A DNA stretch of 64,000 bases, taken from NCBI GenBank assembly GCA_964532595.1, contig CAZHIQ010000001.1:1-64000 (forward strand), written 5' to 3'. Source of the DNA: Chryseosolibacter sp964532595 (lineage in GTDB: Bacteria > Bacteroidota > Bacteroidia > Cytophagales > Cyclobacteriaceae). The position numbers and the translations under genes were made by a program. The notes beneath the pieces were generated by a model. It searched no databases and was not told where the DNA came from. It was given only the letters and a program-made list of their open reading frames with translations. Position 1 is the stretch's first letter. Each line of letters begins with the position of its first letter. Shown piece by piece: positions 51,672-60,341 of the stretch.

Positions 51672-52520
51672 ATGAAATTCAGCGACCTGCGAGCGGCCTT
51701 CAAGTCGACGACTCCCCTGGGATTGCTTATCCACATGGTCCTGGCCGGCTCCCTCCTGCTCGTGCTGTTCCTGTGCTATTTCTATGTTTACCTACCGCAC
51801 GTTACCAATCACGGCGAAAGCATAACTGTGCCGAGCGTGGAGGGACTTCACATTTCGAAAGTCGGGGAATTCCTCGCGAACCACGATTTGCGATACGAGG
51901 TCAACGACTCATCCTATTCAAGCGAGTATCCGCCCCTGACTATTCTCAAGCAATATCCCGCTCCCGGAGCGAAAGTGAAGGAAAACCGCAAAATCTTTGT
52001 CTCCGTAAACCGGAAGAACCCGCCTACCGTTAAGATGCCCGACCTTATTGACGGCTCTATTACGAATGCGGAAGCGGTGCTTCGGGGAAGCGAATTGAAA
52101 CGCGGCAAAATTGAGCGTGTCAGAGGACCGTTCCTTAATGTCGTGAAAGAGATGCGCATCAATGGCAACAAAGTCGTTCCCGGTGTGGCTGTGCCTAAAG
52201 GAACCGTTGTTGACCTCGTTGTCATGGACGGCGGAAGCAATAAGTTGCCGACTCCCAACGTTTTAGGCTTTAACTTTGAAGACGCGAAATTCAGTATTCT
52301 CGGCTCTAACCTGAACATCGGCAAAGTGACGTTGCTGGGTGACACAACAGGAGGAGTAATTCTCAAACAGGAGCCTACCCCGAATGAAGAAGTGATGGTG
52401 GGCGATGTCATCAACCTGTGGATTGGCAAGGAGGGTGCTGAGGTTCCGAACGAAGACGACGAATACACAGGAGCGGAAGGTCCGGAAAACGCAAGTGACG
52501 AGCCGGCAGAAGAGGAATAA
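51672..52520 (+). CDS. membrane-anchored PASTA domain protein
   Basis: A 282-residue protein with an N-terminal transmembrane helix (LGLLIHMVLAGSLLLVLFLC, residues 17-36) and a periplasmic part of three PASTA repeats starting near residues 52, 124 and 195. An acidic tail (EVPNEDDEYTGAEGPEN) ends the protein. PASTA domains bind peptidoglycan or beta-lactam-like ligands in Firmicutes kinases, but no kinase domain is present. Its location next to ddl points to a cell-wall role, which is inference. Confidence 0.9.
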   Translation: MKFSDLRAAFKSTTPLGLLIHMVLAGSLLLVLFLCYFYVYLPHVTNHGESITVPSVEGLHISKVGEFLANHDLRYEVNDSSYSSEYPPLTILKQYPAPGAKVKENRKIFVSVNRKNPPTVKMPDLIDGSITNAEAVLRGSELKRGKIERVRGPFLNVVKEMRINGNKVVPGVAVPKGTVVDLVVMDGGSNKLPTPNVLGFNFEDAKFSILGSNLNIGKVTLLGDTTGGVILKQEPTPNEEVMVGDVINLWIGKEGAEVPNEDDEYTGAEGPENASDEPAEEE

Positions 52521-52552
52521 CGCGTCTGTTTCACGCTCAATGCCCCCGACAT

Positions 52553-54562
52553 TTGGTGCTGCTACCTGCAATAATCCGCCATCTGGCACTTTTCGGCCTT
52601 CTGCTTGCTTTCAGCGGGCAGGCGCAGGCACAGCTACGTTTGTTTCCGGCCGAACGCAGCAGTCCCACGAGCGAGACCTCCCGAACTGTGAAGACCGCGC
52701 GTACACACGAGGACAATGAGACCTCCGAACCTCTGAAGCTTCCTTTCTTCGACGACTTTTCAAAACCCTACCTCGGCCAATATCCCGACACCGGACGCTG
52801 GGAAAACAGCAATGGCGTGTGGGTGACAGAAGGAATGGCAATACGCCCCCCTACCCTGAACGCCGCGACCTTTGACGGACTCAACGCCTCGGGCGTCCCC
52901 TACAGTACCAGCGACGTGATGCTGAGCGGGTACTCCGATACACTTACCTCGCGACGGATCGATCTATCGGAGGAAAGCGGAGGAATCACCGCAGCCGAAC
53001 GCGCAACCGTCTACCTGAGTTTCTACTATCAATGGCAGGGGAACCTGGAACGTCCCGACCGGCGTGATTTTCTGGAAGTTCAGTTCAAGAGTGTTGACGG
53101 ATGGCAAACGGTGCTCACGCTCTATGTTGATGGTGATGGCGATCCCGAAGCGTTCTACCCGGCGGTCATTCCTGTCTCGGGCGACGAGTACTTTCACGCC
53201 GACTTTCAGTTTCGGCTACGTGCGTACGGGCGACTTTCAGGTCCTTATGACGCATGGCATGTCGACTACGTTTACATGAACAAAGGCCGGGACGCCAATG
53301 ACCTGTCGTTTCCCGACCGGGCTATTTCCACTGCGCCAGGTCCGCTGTTCGGCCCATACCGCGCCATGCCGCGCTGGCACTTGTTCTCCAACGATCAGCT
53401 GACGCCCCCGCATTTCGATATTCGAAATATGAAGAATCAGGAAGCTTCGATCAACTTTCGCACCGAGGGTTTCTTCAGCAGCACACACCGCGAAACGGGG
53501 ACCACCATTACCCATGACGCTCTGATCAGTAAAGCGACTCCGATTAACATCACCGACAACGTTCTGTTCGCGCGGGAGCACCGCACTATCCGACTCGACA
53601 CGCTACCCGACATCAACGATGTCCTTCAGTTCCCTCCCGATGAAGGTATTGACTCGACGCTGATTCGGCTTACAATCGCCCTGCAAACCCGCGACAATAT
53701 TCCGATGAATCGTCAACCTCCTATCGAACCTGATTCGATCGGTGATTATACGCCTAACTACTCACCAATTCAGTTTACCACCAACGACACCGTCACTGTC
53801 GATTATATCCTCTCGTCGTATTATGCCTATGACGATGGGGCGGCCGAGTACGGCGCAGGACTTCTCGAGCCGGGTAACCTCGTGGCCTATGCGTTCGACA
53901 TCGACACAACATATGCGCTCAAGCAGGACACCCTCATCGGTTTTGATGTCTACTTCCCTCCCTATGCAGTGACCAGCAATCAGACCATAGACTTTCTTGT
54001 GTTCGAAGATGACCCCGACAATCCCGGTTATCCGGGAAACCAACTTATGTCGGTGAGACGCACTGTACAACGCAAGGGAATTAACCAGTTTCAACGCATA
54101 TCGTTTCTGCCCGCCCTGCTCATCGACAAGAGCCGCTTTTACATCGGCTGGCGTCACCCCCAGCAGGGACGTGCCATTGTCGGACTCGATATGGGTAACG
54201 ATACAGGTGACCGCATATTTGTCAATACACACGGCATGTGGTATCAAAACGAGGATGTCCACGGAAGCCTGATGATCAGACCGATCTTCGGATCGGGCAG
54301 CGTCGACACAACGGTGGGTATAGGCGAAGAAGAACAAGCTTCCGCACCTTATCCGAATCCTTCCACCGGCGTGTTTTTCCTCCCGGGCCCGGTTCACGAT
54401 GTATCGGTTTATAACACCGCCGGCGGGTTGATCGCAACGGACATAACGCAGGTCGGAGATCTTATTCAGGTACGCCTGCTGAGTGCGCCGGCAGGTATGT
54501 ATATCGTCCGGTATAAGACGACCAGTGGCCTACGGACACAAAAGATCATCATCCGCCCATAA
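52553..54562 (+). CDS. T9SS-secreted protein of unknown function, non-ATG start
   Basis: A 669-residue protein with signal sequence IIRHLALFGLLLAFSGQAQA. The C-terminus carries a type-A T9SS tail beginning near YPNPSTGVFFLPG and ending RTQKIIIRP. The mature part has beta-rich segments, including a jellyroll-like segment around residues 110-220 (LSFYYQWQGNLERPDRRDF). The function is unknown. No in-frame ATG is available near the N-terminus; TTG at 52553 or GTG at 52556 must serve. The 3' end overlaps the convergent M50 protease gene by 14 bp. Confidence 0.85.
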   Translation: MVLLPAIIRHLALFGLLLAFSGQAQAQLRLFPAERSSPTSETSRTVKTARTHEDNETSEPLKLPFFDDFSKPYLGQYPDTGRWENSNGVWVTEGMAIRPPTLNAATFDGLNASGVPYSTSDVMLSGYSDTLTSRRIDLSEESGGITAAERATVYLSFYYQWQGNLERPDRRDFLEVQFKSVDGWQTVLTLYVDGDGDPEAFYPAVIPVSGDEYFHADFQFRLRAYGRLSGPYDAWHVDYVYMNKGRDANDLSFPDRAISTAPGPLFGPYRAMPRWHLFSNDQLTPPHFDIRNMKNQEASINFRTEGFFSSTHRETGTTITHDALISKATPINITDNVLFAREHRTIRLDTLPDINDVLQFPPDEGIDSTLIRLTIALQTRDNIPMNRQPPIEPDSIGDYTPNYSPIQFTTNDTVTVDYILSSYYAYDDGAAEYGAGLLEPGNLVAYAFDIDTTYALKQDTLIGFDVYFPPYAVTSNQTIDFLVFEDDPDNPGYPGNQLMSVRRTVQRKGINQFQRISFLPALLIDKSRFYIGWRHPQQGRAIVGLDMGNDTGDRIFVNTHGMWYQNEDVHGSLMIRPIFGSGSVDTTVGIGEEEQASAPYPNPSTGVFFLPGPVHDVSVYNTAGGLIATDITQVGDLIQVRLLSAPAGMYIVRYKTTSGLRTQKIIIRP

Positions 54563-55709
54563 TAACCGCGATCCTGATCGGCGCGGGACTAAAGCACAAA
54601 ACAAAAATCAGGAGGGAAAACCACCCGATGGCTATTCGACACGGATCAAGCGGCAGCTCAACCTCCGACCGCGGGTGTTCTACGCCAATGACCGTTCCCA
54701 GCAGAAAAGCGAACAGAAGCCAGCCTTCGTAACCCCTGATACCCGGGATCCATAGCATGAGCGAAAACTGGGTAACAAATACAATCAGCGCCAGAAGGAA
54801 AGTTTTTGTTGTGGTAAGGCGAAGGCCGCGAAAAGCCAGAAAAAGAAACAGCACGTAAAGGACAATCGCAGGCAACAATTCATCGGTGGGGAGCGCCGGG
54901 TCGATAAATGACAATCCCAGACCTGCGTAAAAGACCAGGGCCAAAAATGCTCCCCGCGCAATGAGGCGGTGCGCCCGGAAACCAAAGAGTCCGTAGATCA
55001 CATGACCGCCATCGAGCTGACCGATGGGCAAAAGGTTGAGACAGGTAACGAACAGTGCGATATAACAAGCGAGCAGCACCGGATAGTGCATCAATTCACG
55101 TGCGTTGGGTACGCGGTCAGGGTCAGCCACCCAGTTCGAAAACATCCAGAAAAGAAGATTCCCTTCGAAAGCGACATCAAGAACGGGGCCTTGCTGACGT
55201 TGATACTCTTCGCTGTAAACTACGTCGGCGTAATCCTTCCCATAGATTTCATACTCCGGGTGAAAAGCAAACACGTATTCCGGCGGAGGAAGGGTCCGGA
55301 ATCCATAAAACATGAGGATCAGCGCGACGATAAACCCGGCGATCGGACCCGCTACGCCGATGTCGAATGTCTGAATATTTGATGCAGGTCGCGAACGCAA
55401 ACGGATCACAGCGCCCATGGTACCCAGGTTCACAGGGAAGTAAGGGATAGGAGGAATCGGAATATAATAGGGCAACGAAGTTTTCACGCGGTGATACAGC
55501 GCGACGAAGTAATGTCCAAACTCATGCGCCGTAAGGATCAGCAACAGCGGAACCGAGAAAGGCAAGCCTCGGGTAAAATCTTCAAAAGTGTAGTTACCGG
55601 AAAACACCGTCGTACCGTACACCCATTGCGAGCCGGCGAAGGTAGTCGTCACAAAGGTCGTGATAAACAATACAACCTGAAGGAGGCCCCGTCTCGACTC
55701 TTTACGCAT
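54549..55709 (-). CDS. site-2 protease family (M50) membrane metalloprotease
   Basis: A roughly 386-residue intramembrane protease. The zinc site HEFGHYF lies near residue 63 and the second motif LNLLPIGQLDGGHV near 225. At least six further hydrophobic segments span the sequence. The ATG at 55709 (MRKESRRGLLQ) is used rather than the upstream TTG at 55721. It overlaps the 3' end of the HAD gene by 8 bp, so the two are coupled. Bacteroidota members of this group are uncharacterised; sigma-factor or membrane-protein processing is possible. Confidence 0.9.
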   Translation of the reverse strand: MRKESRRGLLQVVLFITTFVTTTFAGSQWVYGTTVFSGNYTFEDFTRGLPFSVPLLLILTAHEFGHYFVALYHRVKTSLPYYIPIPPIPYFPVNLGTMGAVIRLRSRPASNIQTFDIGVAGPIAGFIVALILMFYGFRTLPPPEYVFAFHPEYEIYGKDYADVVYSEEYQRQQGPVLDVAFEGNLLFWMFSNWVADPDRVPNARELMHYPVLLACYIALFVTCLNLLPIGQLDGGHVIYGLFGFRAHRLIARGAFLALVFYAGLGLSFIDPALPTDELLPAIVLYVLFLFLAFRGLRLTTTKTFLLALIVFVTQFSLMLWIPGIRGYEGWLLFAFLLGTVIGVEHPRSEVELPLDPCRIAIGWFSLLIFVLCFSPAPIRIAVIMGG

Positions 55710-56349
55710 GGAAGTACTCAAGTATCAGCGAAGGCGATGTCACGTGCACGGTCTTGATACCGACCGATTTCGCCCCTTCTATGTTAACAGCGTAATCGTC
55801 GAGGAAAAGGGTTTCATGGGGCCGAAGGCTATTGTCGGCAAGCACCTGTTCGAATATTTCCGCATCCGGTTTCCGCATGCCCATAGTGTGCGAGTAATAG
55901 GCTCTATCAAAATAGTGGTCAAGATCCGTGGCGTCGGACACTCGCGACAGGATGAAACCATTGATATGACGCAGATGGATTGCGTTTGTGTTACTGAGGA
56001 GAAAGACGCGGAACGAGTCGCGAAGGCGGGTCAACAACTCAAGTTTTACGCTCGGAATTCCCCGCAGCATGGCATTCCAGCATTCGTCGATTTCCTCATC
56101 CGATGCGGTAATGGAAAAGGTATCCCGGATGAAGTCACGGAATTCATCGTCACTCATCTGCCCCTTTTCATAGGCGACAAATCCATGTTCAGCGGCATAA
56201 ATCTCCTCGATCCGCTGTTTGTCCAGGCCGGATAGACGGGAGAACGATTCGAGCGTGTGATCGACTGAAAGGTCGAGGATCACACCACCGAGATCGAATA
56301 TGAGGTTCTGGATAGAAGAAACAGGCACATCGAAAGAATTTGGTGACAC
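55702..56349 (-). CDS. HAD family phosphatase
   Basis: A 215-residue haloacid-dehalogenase-type phosphatase. Motif I is FDLGGVILD, with G-G-V as in YihX/glucose-1-phosphate phosphatase relatives. Motif II is LLSNTNAIH, motif III includes MRKPDAEIF, and motif IV is FLDDYAVNIEGA. A cap helix region lies between. The start is GTG at 56349; no suitable ATG lies nearby. The substrate is probably a small phosphorylated metabolite but is not identifiable. Confidence 0.9.
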   Translation of the reverse strand: MSPNSFDVPVSSIQNLIFDLGGVILDLSVDHTLESFSRLSGLDKQRIEEIYAAEHGFVAYEKGQMSDDEFRDFIRDTFSITASDEEIDECWNAMLRGIPSVKLELLTRLRDSFRVFLLSNTNAIHLRHINGFILSRVSDATDLDHYFDRAYYSHTMGMRKPDAEIFEQVLADNSLRPHETLFLDDYAVNIEGAKSVGIKTVHVTSPSLILEYFHA

Positions 56350-56414
56350 GGCAAATTACCGCGTCTCCAATTTAGCACCATTCGCCGGTCTGACGCCGGC
56401 TAACAAGGAAATAT

Positions 56415-56615
56415 TTAAACTTCCGTTTTGATTTCCTGTTCTTGTCCTTGTCTGATCCAGCGTCGCAGTTCGTTCTGCTCTTCCGCTGACAGGTAGGACA
56501 AAGATTTTCGATATTCCTTCAGAAACAATCGCTTGCTGAAGCTCATTTTACGCAGGATTGTTTTGCAATAACTCAACATGCTTTGCTTAGACGGTCTACT
56601 CATCTCCCACAACAT
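56415..56615 (-). CDS. small conserved basic protein
   Basis: A 66-residue soluble protein. The core MLSYCKTILRKMSFSKRLFL then KEYRKSLSYLSAEEQNELRR resembles short uncharacterised proteins I recall as common in Bacteroidota (pattern YCKxIL.KVSF..LF.KEYRKA). Several in-frame ATGs exist (56615, 56600, 56579), so the true N-terminus may be shorter. The flanking spacer to the HAD gene is 65 bp. Function is unknown. Confidence 0.6.
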   Translation of the reverse strand: MLWEMSRPSKQSMLSYCKTILRKMSFSKRLFLKEYRKSLSYLSAEEQNELRRWIRQGQEQEIKTEV

Positions 56616-57023
56616 TTAGTCAATCACCAGGTCGGCGTTTAAGACGGCCATCTTGTGCCGACTTCAATTTCAACTTATGAGACAAAGAACGTAAAGTTGC
56701 AGCTGCCGTTGTGTCGAAGCCGCTGAAGCGCCGTTTTTGCTGACGAAGCGTTCGGGCGTTAGATCAATAGCAACCTCCGAACTATACGAACTTCGGGGAG
56801 CATGTGTTGCATGCAGATACCGCCTTAGCGGCGGTCCGCACGCTTCACCGGTACGGGTACGGGAACCGGTTGCCCGGCAGAGCGCGCGTTAAAAAGACGC
56901 TCGATCGCTGAAAAAATCTCGACAGTCTTGTTCCTCCAGGTATTCAGTTTTTCCTTCATTTTCTCTTGGTTTGTCTGTGATGGAAACGCCTCACAGGCGA
57001 CAAAGATTCCGCGGCGATGAACT
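56616..57023. other. 408-bp region with little coding
   Basis: Apart from a possible 44-residue minus-strand ORF (56825-56959) no gene was recognised. Several small inverted repeats occur (for example CCGAAC/GTTCGG-like at about 56776-56795 and CCGCCTTAGCGGCGG at about 56820). They have no U-tract and are not assigned as terminators. The promoter of the 66-residue gene should lie in its right part. Confidence 0.4.
56825..56959 (-). CDS. possible 44-residue small protein
   Basis: On the minus strand an ATG at 56959 opens MKEKLNTWRNKTVEIFSAIE and continues to a TAA at 56825. The N-terminal 25 residues could form an amphipathic helix, followed by a PVPVPVPV stretch and a basic end (KRADRR). A purine-rich AAGAGAAA directly precedes the ATG. 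It lies 65 bp downstream of the Gre/Rnk gene in the same direction, so it could share its transcript. No homologue is recognised. Confidence 0.35.
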   Translation of the reverse strand: MKEKLNTWRNKTVEIFSAIERLFNARSAGQPVPVPVPVKRADRR

Positions 57024-57443
57024 TTAGAGAGAAAAGTCGCCTGCCGCTTCCGGCTGGTAAAGAACTTTCTCGACTTTGAACCGTCCTATTCCGCCCGGAA
57101 CACGCCACGAGGTCACATCACCCTCCCGGCAACCCAGGAGTGCCACGCCGATGGGTGAGAACACCGACACCTTCTGCTGCTTAGGATCTGCATCCTGCGG
57201 GTAGGTTACGGTAATCTCTATGGCCCTGCCACTGGTTACTTCACGCAATAGTGCACGTGAATTCATGGTCACAATGTTTCCGGAGATCTTCTCAGGCTCA
57301 AAGGTTTTTGCAGCCTTCAGTTCCCTCATTAAACGATCGGCCATCTCCGGGTTCTTCCGCCCCAGGGCAGCCTGCTCGATCAATCCGGTGATACGCTCGT
57401 AATCGCTCACCGTCATATACATTGTCTTTTCCATAGTTTCCAT
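57024..57443 (-). CDS. GreA/GreB-like (Rnk-type) elongation factor
   Basis: A 139-residue protein whose C-terminal half is the Gre factor FKBP-like domain (VSVFSPIGVALLGCREGDV). It has a short N-terminal helical part rather than the full GreA coiled coil. This is the architecture of the Rnk regulator, which binds RNA polymerase but does not stimulate cleavage. A second ATG at 57434 may be the true start. It diverges from the histidine kinase gene. Confidence 0.85.
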   Translation of the reverse strand: METMEKTMYMTVSDYERITGLIEQAALGRKNPEMADRLMRELKAAKTFEPEKISGNIVTMNSRALLREVTSGRAIEITVTYPQDADPKQQKVSVFSPIGVALLGCREGDVTSWRVPGGIGRFKVEKVLYQPEAAGDFSL

Positions 57444-57537
57444 AGTAACTAACCGTTAATGCACGATCCATGCCAATCGGCAACAGCAACGATAACAGCC
57501 CTTCGCGCGGTTTTGTTCCGACAACAAATGATTCAAT

Positions 57538-57601
57538 ATTACCCAGTGGGGTATTTTTCTCCACTATTCCGTGTAGAAATGACAACGTCTGTTTACCTTT
57601 G
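57538..57601 (+). promoter_or_regulatory. histidine kinase promoter with ATTACCCA motif
   Basis: An exact -7 element TACCTTTG lies at 57594-57601, 19 bases before the kinase ATG. Further upstream at 57538-57570 is ATTACCCAGTGGGGTATTT (inner repeat TACCC-AGTG-GGGTA at 57540-57553). A closely related sequence lies at 60227-60260. The pair may be binding sites for the adjacent response regulator. Confidence 0.5.
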
Positions 57602-57620
57602 TTTTCCTAAAAATTCTTTC

Positions 57621-58736
57621 ATGCGACGCGCTGACGAACAACTAAAAGAACGGGTAAAGGAATTGGAATGCCTGTACGAGCTTTCCCGGATTGCTCTGGA
57701 GGCTGGCAATAACTTGCTGATGTTGACAAAAAACATGCTGTCGATACTGCCACCCGCCATGCAATATCCCAAGCTGGCGGAAGCCTCCGTGACTATCGAC
57801 GGCGTGGTGGCCCATACAAGGCGGTTCTCCTCATCATCGGTTCGGATTACGTTCCCGATTTCCACAGGAAACAAGAAGCGCGGGGATGTCACTATAGGCT
57901 ACCGCCCCTCGACTTCACAAAAGGTTCACTTTCTTCGTGAAGAACGTAAATTACTGAGCACGATCGCCCGTGACCTCTCCCTTATTCTTCAGCGGATCGA
58001 CTCGGAAAGTGAGCGCGAAAAACTACACACCCAACTTCGTCAGGTAGAGCGCCTCGCCTTCGTTGGAGAATTATCCGCGGGGATTGCGCATGAACTCAAC
58101 GAACCCCTTGGACGCATATTGGGTTTCGCACAGCTGATTCAGAAGGCCGGAGGACTGAACGACCAGCAAGAGGAAGACATGGAGCGCATCGTCAAAGCGT
58201 CGCTTTACACGCGTGAGATTGTCAAGAAATTGATGATCTTCTCCCGTCACATGCCGCGGCAGATCGCATCGGTACGCATGAACAGCGTCATCGCTGATAT
58301 TCTCTACTTCATCGACGCGCGTTTTGCCAGTCGGAAGATCACTATCCGTCAACGCCTTGACACTTCCCTGCCCGTCATCCAGGCCGACGAAGTTCAGATG
58401 GGGCAAATACTCGTAAACCTTCTGACCAACGCGATCCATGCCATGCCCGAAGGAGGCGAAGTGGTTGTTTCCACCCGGACCAAACCCAATGGAATTTCCG
58501 TCTCCGTACGCGACACCGGCCACGGCATGACGGCCGAAGTACGCAAGAAGGCCTTCGAGCCCTTCTTCACGACCAAACGTCCGGGTGAAGGAACCGGCCT
58601 GGGATTATCGGTAGTACGCGATATTGTCAATGCCCACAACGGCAGCATCGAAATCTCCAGCACGCCGGGAAAGGGAACCCGGGTCAACATATTCCTCCCG
58701 GAGAAACAACGTACGACACGAAAATCGAAGTCATGA
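57621..58736 (+). CDS. sensor histidine kinase (no membrane segment)
   Basis: A 371-residue cytoplasmic kinase. A coiled/GAF-like input region (residues 1-130) precedes the HisKA dimerisation helix with phospho-acceptor H157 in AHELNEP. The HATPase domain contains ILVNLLTNAIHAMPEGG, DTGHGM, FFTTK and GTGLGLSVV. The frame is open upstream, but the ATG at 57621 (MRRADEQLKERVKELE) follows the promoter correctly. No transmembrane segment or PAS signature is clear, so the signal is probably intracellular. Its stop overlaps the response regulator start by ATGA. Confidence 0.92.
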   Translation: MRRADEQLKERVKELECLYELSRIALEAGNNLLMLTKNMLSILPPAMQYPKLAEASVTIDGVVAHTRRFSSSSVRITFPISTGNKKRGDVTIGYRPSTSQKVHFLREERKLLSTIARDLSLILQRIDSESEREKLHTQLRQVERLAFVGELSAGIAHELNEPLGRILGFAQLIQKAGGLNDQQEEDMERIVKASLYTREIVKKLMIFSRHMPRQIASVRMNSVIADILYFIDARFASRKITIRQRLDTSLPVIQADEVQMGQILVNLLTNAIHAMPEGGEVVVSTRTKPNGISVSVRDTGHGMTAEVRKKAFEPFFTTKRPGEGTGLGLSVVRDIVNAHNGSIEISSTPGKGTRVNIFLPEKQRTTRKSKS

Positions 58737-60091
58737 AAAAAAAGACAACACCCCCCGCCCGGGTCCTGATTGTTGATGACGCACCGGAATCGCAGGAACT
58801 CATTCGCCGCCATCTCGAATCGGCCGGCTATCAAACCTATTCTGCTCCGGGGGTTCAAAGCGCTCTTCAACTCCTCGAGTCGCTGCAGATCGACCTGCTC
58901 ATCACTGATCTCAAAATGCCTGATGGCAACGGACTGGAACTCGTGCGCCATGTATCCGAAAACTACAAGGGTGTTGGTGTACTGGTGGTGACAGGATTTC
59001 CATCGATAGAAGGAGCGGTTGAATCGATTCGCATCGGCGCGGAAGAATATCTCGTAAAATCATTTACCGATCGCGAGCTCTACGCCGCCGTCGAACGGGC
59101 GCTTCAGAAGAATCACAATCCCGCGAGAAAAAAATCTTCCGACGAATCGCACCACAACGTAGGCATTATTGGCGAGTCGGATGAGATGTATAAGGTTTAT
59201 AACATCATCCACAAGGTTAAGTCGACCGACGCCACTGTTCTCATCACCGGAGAAAGCGGAACAGGAAAAGAGCTTGTGGCGCGCGCTATCCACTACGGGG
59301 GAAAGACATCCAAAGCCCCATTTGTTCCCATCAACTGCGGGGGAATCCCGGATACCCTGCTCGAAAGTGAACTCTTCGGTCACGTCAAAGGCGCCTTCAC
59401 CGGCGCAATGGAGACGCGCCCCGGCTTCTTTCAGACCGCTGACGGGGGCACCATATTCCTCGATGAAATCTCCAACACAAGCCTCGCAATGCAGGCAAAG
59501 CTGTTGCGCGTGCTTCAGGAAAAAGAATTCTACATGGTCGGGGCCAAGAAACCGCAGAAGGTAAACGTCCGTATCGTCGCAGCGACCAACGTAGACCTGA
59601 TGCAGCTTGTCAAAAAGGGGCTGTTCCGGGAAGACCTGTACTACCGTCTGACAATCGTGACAATTGATCTTCCTCCGCTGCGCGAACGAGGACACGACAT
59701 CGCCCTTCTTATTCAGTTTTTCCTTTCCCGATACATACGCGAAGTAGGTAGAAAATCAATGAAGTTCACACCGCGCGCCATGAAGGCACTCCAGCGCTAT
59801 TCTTGGCCCGGCAACGTCCGTGAACTTCAAAACCTCGTCCACCGTCTGGTGATTATGGCCGACGACGCTGTTATTGATGTACCCGATCTCCCGGAAACCT
59901 TCCGTTACTCGGCAACCCGGCCCAAAGGTCTCGACCGGACACTGGAAGAAGTAGAACGCGAACATATCCTCGACGTATTCGCCGCCAACAATCGGAATAT
60001 GACGAGAACAGCACAGCAACTCGGCATCGACAGAAAGACCCTCCGCGAAAAAATCAAACGCTATACCGGAACGGGTAAATCCCGTCTGTAA
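58733..60091 (+). CDS. NtrC-family sigma-54-dependent response regulator
   Basis: A 452-residue activator. The N-terminal receiver domain has its phospho-acceptor at D59 (LLITDLKMPDG). The AAA+ domain has Walker A GESGTGKE near 174, the sigma-54 contact GAFTGA near 221, and GGTIFLDEI (Walker B) near 240. A Fis-type helix-turn-helix ends the protein (TAQQLGIDRKTLREKIKRY). It is coupled to the kinase gene. Target promoters should carry -24/-12 elements; a clean example was not found nearby. Confidence 0.95.
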   Translation: MKKKTTPPARVLIVDDAPESQELIRRHLESAGYQTYSAPGVQSALQLLESLQIDLLITDLKMPDGNGLELVRHVSENYKGVGVLVVTGFPSIEGAVESIRIGAEEYLVKSFTDRELYAAVERALQKNHNPARKKSSDESHHNVGIIGESDEMYKVYNIIHKVKSTDATVLITGESGTGKELVARAIHYGGKTSKAPFVPINCGGIPDTLLESELFGHVKGAFTGAMETRPGFFQTADGGTIFLDEISNTSLAMQAKLLRVLQEKEFYMVGAKKPQKVNVRIVAATNVDLMQLVKKGLFREDLYYRLTIVTIDLPPLRERGHDIALLIQFFLSRYIREVGRKSMKFTPRAMKALQRYSWPGNVRELQNLVHRLVIMADDAVIDVPDLPETFRYSATRPKGLDRTLEEVEREHILDVFAANNRNMTRTAQQLGIDRKTLREKIKRYTGTGKSRL

Positions 60092-60341
60092 CCCGTCGGA
60101 CATTTATAACACCTGGCGATAAAATCGATCCGTTAGAATATTTCCAACGCAACGTATTCGTTATTGCCATAAAGGTTTTGTAATTTCCTTGCGTATGGTT
60201 TTGTCCAGCGTAATAGGTGGGTAGAAATTACCCACTGGCGCATTTCGCTCCCTATACCGATAACCATACACTTGAAATTGACGAGACAGCTTACCGCGCA
60301 TTCCGGAACTTCCGTGTTGCGCTTGCGCTTAAAGATTATAG
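60092..60341 (+). promoter_or_regulatory. intergenic region with GTGGGTA-N5-TACCCAC operator candidate
   Basis: At 60217-60235 GTGGGTA and TACCCAC form a perfect 7-bp inverted repeat with a 5-base spacer. The sequence from 60227 (ATTACCCACTGGCGCATTTCGCTCC region) aligns over about 30 bases with the site upstream of the histidine kinase. The rest of this 250-bp gap shows no gene. A sigma-54-like GG...GC pair is not at the right spacing. Confidence 0.5.

Noticed and set aside
57459..57620. 54-residue N-terminal extension of the histidine kinase
   Set aside because: It would include the promoter -7 element and non-homologous sequence; the ATG at 57621 is better.
60227..60251. Sigma-54 -24/-12 promoter upstream of the MORN gene
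   Set aside because: The TGGCGC is present but the GC expected 12 bp further on is replaced by TC, so the spacing and sequence do not fit.
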